The position numbers and the translations under genes are program-made. 25,138 nucleotides of DNA from Thermoplasmatota archaeon. Lineage in GTDB: Archaea > Thermoplasmatota > Thermoplasmata > Thermoplasmatales > GCA-001856825. This document shows positions 20,771-25,138 of this stretch, one piece after another (position 1 is the stretch's first letter; the number at the start of each line of letters is the position of its first letter). A model generated the notes under the pieces. That model did no database searches, was not told the origin of the DNA, and saw only the letters and a program-made list of their open reading frames with translations. The DNA lies in assembly GCA_023379555.1 (NCBI GenBank), contig JAMCQR010000015.1, positions 1-25,138 on the forward strand. Direction: 5' to 3'.

Positions 20771-21388
20771 ATGACCAACTTAAGCGATTTCCTTCACATT
20801 GCCATAGAACTTTTCGTCGTTGTCGATCCATTTGCAGCGATGATCATGTTCATCACTTTTGCAAAAGGAGAAGACGTGAAGGAAAGGAGGAGACTGGTAA
20901 ATGATGCCACTATTTCCAGCTTCCTTATCTTGTTGTTTTTTGCTTTTGTAGGCGCCTACATCCTTCTTTACTTCGGGATCTCCATAGCCGCTCTCGAAAT
21001 CGCAGGAGGAATCCTGATTCTTTTAACTAGTATTGAAATGGTGACTGAGGGAGATAAACCGTCCGGGAAGAAGGGCACAAGCGAAGCTGACCCTGTTAAG
21101 AGGGACGTCGGCATAGTCCCGTTAGGCACACCACTGCTGGCAGGTCCAGGCGCAATCTCGCTTGTCATTCTACTGATGCACGATTACAACTGGGGATTAG
21201 TCATTTTGGCGATAGTGGTTGTATCCGTGATCACTTATATTCTATTCCTCTCAAGCTTCTACATATACAACATAATAAAGGAGAAAGGAGCAAGGGCACT
21301 TACCAGGGTGTTTGGTATTCTTGTGGCAGGATTTGCTATCCAGTACATTCTGACCGGGGCCTTACTCTTCTTCCACATTCACGTTTGA
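20771..21388 (+). CDS. MarC family integral membrane protein
   Basis: From ATG 20771 the protein has 205 residues and six hydrophobic segments in two groups of three, split by a polar loop near 90-115 (GDKPSGKKGTSEADP). It begins with a helix containing FVVVDPFAAM, the first half of the repeated MarC motif. A second version, VPLGTPLLAGPGAIS, opens the other half. These 'D-P' and 'P-L-x-x-G-P-G' motifs define the family. MarC was once linked to antibiotic resistance but its transport role remains unknown. An alternative ATG at 20750 would add 7 residues and is less likely because it sits against the TATA box. The next gene has its own TATA box. Confidence 0.85.
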   Translation: MTNLSDFLHIAIELFVVVDPFAAMIMFITFAKGEDVKERRRLVNDATISSFLILLFFAFVGAYILLYFGISIAALEIAGGILILLTSIEMVTEGDKPSGKKGTSEADPVKRDVGIVPLGTPLLAGPGAISLVILLMHDYNWGLVILAIVVVSVITYILFLSSFYIYNIIKEKGARALTRVFGILVAGFAIQYILTGALLFFHIHV

Positions 21389-21398
21389 CCGGTTCCAA

Positions 21399-21409
21399 AT
21401 TTATTAATA
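21399..21409 (+). promoter_or_regulatory. TATA box of the YrdC-family gene
   Basis: ATTTATTAATA is centred 27 nt before GTG 21431, pointing to that codon rather than TTG 21413 as a leaderless start. Confidence 0.5.
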
Positions 21410-21430
21410 ACGTTGAAGGATTGCATTGAA

Positions 21431-22027
21431 GTGACGGTTATCAAGGCAGATATTGCAAACGTGCAGCAGATCATCGATGGTATGGAGAGGGGACCGGTGG
21501 TTCTGCCGACTGAGACGCTGTATGCGCTCGCTGTTCCTATATCCAACAAGTCTGGATATGATGCCGTCTATAAACTTAAGAATGTCAAGATGCTGAGTGC
21601 AAGCCCTGTCGGATTCTATGGTTTGAGAGATATGGAGAAATATTGCTTGATGGACGAAGGTACAAAGAGAATCGCTAGGAAACTTCTACCGGGACCTCTG
21701 ACGCTGATAATAAAGTCCAAGGTAGAGGCGCATTGGGTTGTGAACGAAAGAATAGCTGCAAGGATTTCTTCAAGTTTACTTGTTAGGGAGATCATCAGGA
21801 AAGTAGGGCCAATAACAATGGTTGGTGCAAATATACGTGGCTTCAGGTCCTCTGCAAACCTACAGGAAATAATGGGGCAGTTTGGGGATAAGATAAAACT
21901 CTATGTTGACGGAGGAGAGATAAGCGGTGTTCCATCCACAATATACGATTGCACAACCAAGAAATTGTTAAGGGAGGGAACCATTACTCTCAAATCGATT
22001 AAGGAGGCCGAGAATGGATTACGATGA
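21431..22027 (+). CDS. YrdC/Sua5/YciO family protein (threonylcarbamoyl-AMP synthase-like)
   Basis: From GTG 21431 the protein has 198 residues, a single YrdC domain without the extra C-terminal Sua5 domain. It shows GPVVLPTETLYALAV (21-35), the family opening, with TLIIKSK, AARISSS and GVPSTIYD (substrate and ATP-site segments) later. The usual Lys-x-Arg pair reads Lys50-Asn-Val, and the S-x-N of 'TSANxSG' reads GANIRG. Family members make threonylcarbamoyl-AMP for the t6A37 modification of tRNA; the changed residues leave open whether this is the main TsaC or a YciO-type relative. It overlaps the next gene by 14 nt, suggesting coupled translation. Confidence 0.75.
   Translation: MTVIKADIANVQQIIDGMERGPVVLPTETLYALAVPISNKSGYDAVYKLKNVKMLSASPVGFYGLRDMEKYCLMDEGTKRIARKLLPGPLTLIIKSKVEAHWVVNERIAARISSSLLVREIIRKVGPITMVGANIRGFRSSANLQEIMGQFGDKIKLYVDGGEISGVPSTIYDCTTKKLLREGTITLKSIKEAENGLR
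22001..22007 (+). promoter_or_regulatory. Shine-Dalgarno site of methionine aminopeptidase
   Basis: AAGGAGG lies 6 nt before ATG 22014, within the end of the YrdC gene. It fixes the start and indicates translation from a shared transcript. Confidence 0.7.
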
Positions 22028-22877
22028 TTATGTCCAGTCAGGAAAAGTAGCTTCCAAGGCTAGGAAGGAAGGATACAAGATGATAGAGGAGGGTGTCGAA
22101 CTCAGAGCGGTTGCAGACTACCTAGAAGAAATGATCAGGAAAGACGGTGCAAGCATTGGCTTTCCGGTAAACCTTTCTATCAACCACGAGGCTGCACACT
22201 TCACCCCGGCCCCTGATACGGATCTAAAGTTTCAGCAGGGAGACCTTGTGAAACTGGATCTGGGCGCAGAGGTAAATGGCTGCATTGCAGATACTGCAGT
22301 CACAAAGGAGGTGTCCACAAACGACTGGACCAACCTCATAAAGGCTTCACAGGAAGCGACGGAGAATGCTATAAAGAAGGTCAAGGTCGGAGCTCTCACC
22401 TCAGAGATAGGGAGGGAAATCGAGTCAACTATCAGAAAGTACGGCTACAATCCGGTATACAACCTGACAGGACATACGCTAGAGAAGTACGTGCTTCACG
22501 CGGGCACCTCTTTTCCCAACTACGACGATGGTTCAAGAGTGCGACTGTACCCGGGAATGACTTTCGCGATCGAGCCATTTGCGACTACCGGAAGAGGGAG
22601 GGTAAAGGGACTCGAATTTGGCAACATCATGCTCTGCTTGAAAGAAGATACAGACGAATCTATGAAGACACTCCGCAAGATATCCAGAGGACTCCCTTTC
22701 TCGATGAGAGATGCGGCTAGAAGTGTAGAAAACTACGATTTCGTCGTGAAAGAAGCCCTTAAAAAGAAGTACATCTATCCGTACCCAGTACTCAAGGAGA
22801 ACAAGGGCGAAATGGTTGCTCAGACTGAGCACTCCGTCTTTCTGAGGGAGGACGGTCCTATAGTAACAACTTTGTGA
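22014..22877 (+). CDS. map: Methionine aminopeptidase, type II archaeal
   Basis: The 287-residue protein has the pita-bread fold ligands in order: LDLGAEVNGCIADTA with Asp82 and Asp93, LTGHTLEKY with His154, AIEPFATTG with Glu187, and QTEHSVF with Glu272; His62 (AAHFTP) is the substrate-side His. The insertion between His154 and Glu187, and the region 200-250, give the helical subdomain of type II enzymes. It removes the initiator Met from new proteins using two divalent metals. The length is normal. It is preceded by a strong SD and overlaps the YrdC gene by 14 nt. Its last 20 nt overlap the convergent thymidylate kinase gene. Confidence 0.95.
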   Translation: MDYDDYVQSGKVASKARKEGYKMIEEGVELRAVADYLEEMIRKDGASIGFPVNLSINHEAAHFTPAPDTDLKFQQGDLVKLDLGAEVNGCIADTAVTKEVSTNDWTNLIKASQEATENAIKKVKVGALTSEIGREIESTIRKYGYNPVYNLTGHTLEKYVLHAGTSFPNYDDGSRVRLYPGMTFAIEPFATTGRGRVKGLEFGNIMLCLKEDTDESMKTLRKISRGLPFSMRDAARSVENYDFVVKEALKKKYIYPYPVLKENKGEMVAQTEHSVFLREDGPIVTTL

Positions 22878-23442
22878 CTTGTTCGTCCACTTCTGCATAT
22901 AGCTGGTCCAGGTTTCCATTGCTGTCAATATAAGTGAGGTTCTCCAGCTTCCCCTTCAAGCCGTAATATAAATTCTGGACGCCTTCGAGGTATTCCCTCT
23001 TCTCGAACCTAGAGACTGCTCCCCTCTTGGTCACCCTTCCCAACGCAACATCAACATCACAATACAGGATGAAAACGTGAGTGGGGAGTACGGGAAGCAA
23101 CCTTGCAGTCTTGATGAAAAAATCGAAATATTGATCGACATCCTTGAACATCTTGCTCAGGTAGTACCCCTGATATGCATAGCTGGAGTATAGCGAACGA
23201 TCCGACACGACATTTCCCCGATTGCTTCCTTCCTTCAACTTAGCTGCTCGGTCTGCCATGAAAAGAAAGAAATCAGTCACAGGGTCCCAATCATTTGCAT
23301 TTATCAAAGACCCAATATTTCCCGACGAAGGTTCTTGCACTGTTGCAAAACCGAACTTTTCTGCTACGTGCCTCGCAACGAACGTTTTCCCCGTACCATC
23401 TATGCCTTCAATCGCAAGATAGATGTTAGAAGAAGGAGTCAA
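22858..23442 (-). CDS. tmk: Thymidylate kinase
   Basis: The 194-residue protein has the P-loop GIDGTGKT (13-20), EPSSG (37-41) where the family has E-P-G-G, VSDRSLYSSYAYQG (79-92) in place of the 'D-R-Y/F-x-x-S-x-x-A-Y-Q-G' motif, and an Arg-rich lid segment RVTKRGAVSRFEKR. It phosphorylates dTMP to dTDP for DNA synthesis. The start is TTG 23442, inside the end of the FEN-1 gene (17-nt overlap), with a weak GGAG 2 nt upstream; no ATG fits. Placement after FEN-1 and RadB makes a DNA replication and repair group. The annotation is firm; the exact start is less so. Confidence 0.9.
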   Translation of the reverse strand: MTPSSNIYLAIEGIDGTGKTFVARHVAEKFGFATVQEPSSGNIGSLINANDWDPVTDFFLFMADRAAKLKEGSNRGNVVSDRSLYSSYAYQGYYLSKMFKDVDQYFDFFIKTARLLPVLPTHVFILYCDVDVALGRVTKRGAVSRFEKREYLEGVQNLYYGLKGKLENLTYIDSNGNLDQLYAEVDEQVTKLLL

Positions 23443-24436
23443 TACTCCGCTGCACCCCCTGTTTCCTCGTTTCCCTCACTCTACTAAGCGCAGACGTCAC
23501 TCTCTCAGGAGAGAAGTCGTGATTTGTAACAAGTATCTCCGACGCTTTCTGCTCATTCAGTTCAGGAATCCGGATATGCCCCGGATCGACCACGTTCGGA
23601 TTGAGAAATATATCCCTTATCTCTTCATAGTTCTCGATCTTGATATTTGAGATGTTTCTTAGAGAACCATTCTTCTTGATCAGCTGATATGCCTTCTTGG
23701 GGCCAATCCCCTTGATCCCATCATTGAAATCGGTGCCAATAAGCATACCCATATCAACCAGCTGTTCCCTCGTGATGCCCAGCTTCCTAAGGATCTCATC
23801 ATTCACCAAGATTTCCGGTTTTACATCAACCACTCGTCCAGTTCTACCATATCTCCGCTTTCCACTGATCGTTAGATTTCTTATGAGACGGGGAGAACCA
23901 AACAAAAGGGAATCATAGTCCTGGGAAACGGCGGAATAGACTGATCCTATCCTGCACAGATAAGATGCTTCGGCTTCGCCTTCCGATGGAGCGTCCACTA
24001 CCGCAATACCGATTGAATTGAGCAGTTCCTTGGACTCCGCAATCATCTCAGCTGTGAGTCTAGAGGTCCTCGAAGCAAAACTCTTCGCCTTTTCGTAATC
24101 TCCCATAGCCAAAGACATTCTATACTCCTCTTCTGCCTTTTCCTTCAGAGCAATCCTTTCCTTGATCGTCTTGTCTTTCAGAGCAGGTGGTTTTCCATCG
24201 AAGACGTAAACTGGTACTATCCCGGTCTCGAGCAAACTGATATTTCTGTAGAAGAGTCCGGAGAGATGGGAAGTAATGTTCCCATGACTGTCCTTGAGAG
24301 GGCTTCCATCGTATTCTCGTATGTTGCTAAGGAACTGGTAGATGACGTTAAAAGCATCCACGGCCAGCATTCTCCCCTTGAGAGTCTTGAGATCGACTTC
24401 ACTTTTCTCAAGCAGGGAGGATATATCTACACCCAT
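23426..24436 (-). CDS. fen: Flap endonuclease 1
   Basis: The 336-residue protein is a full-length archaeal FEN-1. It starts MGVDISSLL; the conserved N-terminal Gly must be exposed after Met removal. Metal ligands are Asp27 (AVDAFN), Asp80 (YVFDGKPP), Glu152 and Glu154 (PSEGEAE), Asp173 and Asp175 (SQDYDS), and Asp236 (GTDFNDG). A helical arch lies at about 85-130. GIKGIGPKKAY is the helix-hairpin-helix DNA clamp. The C-terminus, QRSIDSFF (329-336), is a PCNA-interacting box. It cuts 5' flaps during Okazaki fragment maturation and repair. ATG 24436 is chosen by homology; a T-rich sequence about 25 nt upstream could be a weak promoter, or the gene may be read from radB. Confidence 0.95.
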   Translation of the reverse strand: MGVDISSLLEKSEVDLKTLKGRMLAVDAFNVIYQFLSNIREYDGSPLKDSHGNITSHLSGLFYRNISLLETGIVPVYVFDGKPPALKDKTIKERIALKEKAEEEYRMSLAMGDYEKAKSFASRTSRLTAEMIAESKELLNSIGIAVVDAPSEGEAEASYLCRIGSVYSAVSQDYDSLLFGSPRLIRNLTISGKRRYGRTGRVVDVKPEILVNDEILRKLGITREQLVDMGMLIGTDFNDGIKGIGPKKAYQLIKKNGSLRNISNIKIENYEEIRDIFLNPNVVDPGHIRIPELNEQKASEILVTNHDFSPERVTSALSRVRETRKQGVQRSIDSFF

Positions 24437-24468
24437 CTTATTTATATAATGAAATCCGGTTAAAAAAG

Positions 24469-25137
24469 CTATTCGATGCCATTTTCAGTGATTACGAAGG
24501 GGCATTTCACGTCTTCGGGAAGGCTTCTGTGCTTAACGACGGTCAACTCCCTTCTACCGGTCCCCAGTTTCCGGATCATGAAGATGGCCTTTGCAATGTG
24601 AGACAACGCACTTCCTCCAACGGGTTGGACTTCGCTGGTCGACTTGTCCGTGTAGACCTGGTTGACCAGAATAACAGGAATATCCTTGGAGAGTGCTAGG
24701 TTGCTGAGCATCTCTATCTGGGTGTTCAAGGTGTTCGAAGTCTTCTTACGAAGCTCTGCCCTTATCTCTCGTTCAACCCTGTAGTGAACTGTTATCGTAT
24801 CAAAGACCAGGAGCACCACATCATTCATGGACTGCACCAGATTGAGTATCTTGGGTACTGATTCCAGCTGTTCCTCATAACTCCTTATCCTAAAGAACTT
24901 GAGATTAGAGAGTGATGGCTTGTCCCTCGTAATCTGTGAAATTCTTTCCGTCGAAACTCCCTCCGTATCGATGAAGATTACTTTTCCTACCTCGGCCGAC
25001 TTGATAGCAGCGAAAAGGACAAGGTTAGTTTTCCCAGATCCGGGTTCCCCATATATCTCAGTGATTATCCCCTTCTCAAAGCCTCCTTCGATACACTTAT
25101 CCAAGCGAGCCAGGCCGGTTGAGATTCTTTCTGTCAT
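24469..25137 (-). CDS. radB: RadB recombinase paralogue
   Basis: The 222-residue RecA-fold protein begins ISTGLARLDKCIEGGF and has Walker A GEPGSGKT (30-37), FIDTEG near 55-60, Walker B VLLVFD (108-113) and a VNQVYTDKS segment. It lacks the N-terminal DNA-binding domain of RadA, which together with its length identifies RadB. RadB binds ATP and DNA and assists RadA in recombination. ATG 25137 lies one base from the window end; the protein start looks complete by comparison with the family, but the promoter is outside. It lies 32 nt upstream of FEN-1 on the same strand. Confidence 0.93.
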   Translation of the reverse strand: MTERISTGLARLDKCIEGGFEKGIITEIYGEPGSGKTNLVLFAAIKSAEVGKVIFIDTEGVSTERISQITRDKPSLSNLKFFRIRSYEEQLESVPKILNLVQSMNDVVLLVFDTITVHYRVEREIRAELRKKTSNTLNTQIEMLSNLALSKDIPVILVNQVYTDKSTSEVQPVGGSALSHIAKAIFMIRKLGTGRRELTVVKHRSLPEDVKCPFVITENGIE

Positions 25138-25138
25138 T

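Overview
The window looks like a piece of a Thermoplasmatales-type archaeal chromosome, probably from an acidophilic heterotroph. The information-processing genes are archaeal: RadB, FEN-1 with a C-terminal PCNA-binding motif, type II methionine aminopeptidase, archaeal ThiI without a rhodanese domain, and a fused O6-alkylguanine-DNA alkyltransferase/endonuclease V of the kind known from Ferroplasma. Many genes have an A/T-rich TATA-like box 22-28 nt upstream of the start codon and no Shine-Dalgarno site, which implies leaderless mRNAs. Clear SD sites occur where a gene is translated inside an operon (GPH transporter, truA, methionine aminopeptidase). No rRNA, tRNA, CRISPR array or intact mobile element was seen.

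Layout. 1-180 is the 3' end of an aldehyde dehydrogenase, followed by a gene-poor gap and an MFS transporter. 1942-12024 is a sugar-catabolism island: a small beta-sandwich-like protein resembling C-glycoside deglycosidase beta subunits, a GH4 enzyme with a uronidase-type CHG motif, a PHP phosphoesterase, an operon of SIS-domain sugar isomerase/deaminase, nitrilase-fold protein with a Ser nucleophile position, and six-hairpin glycosidase-like protein, a GH1 beta-glycosidase, and a divergent pair of LmbE-type deacetylase and GPH-family sugar symporter. 12025-16337 holds a PhzF protein, a Cys/Met-metabolism PLP enzyme and a GT4 glycosyltransferase, with remnants of an MFS gene and of a probable TnpB transposon protein between them. 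16338-22027 holds a methyltransferase, the tightly overlapping operon thiI-rnz-AGT/EndoV-truA, MarC and a YrdC-family protein. 22014-25137 holds methionine aminopeptidase, thymidylate kinase, FEN-1 and RadB.

How the genes work together. In the island, the deacetylase, GH1 enzyme and SIS deaminase/isomerase resemble the archaeal chitobiose/glucosamine route described in Thermococcus. The GH4, nitrilase-like, six-hairpin and PHP proteins are extra, so a substrate carrying amino sugars and uronic acid-type sugars is a reasonable but unproven guess. The transporters would supply the oligosaccharides.

The most striking single observation is in the AGT/EndoV fusion. The endonuclease V domain is cut by one in-frame TAA, and the remaining C-terminal EndoV sequence continues in the same frame for 57 codons, running into the start of truA.
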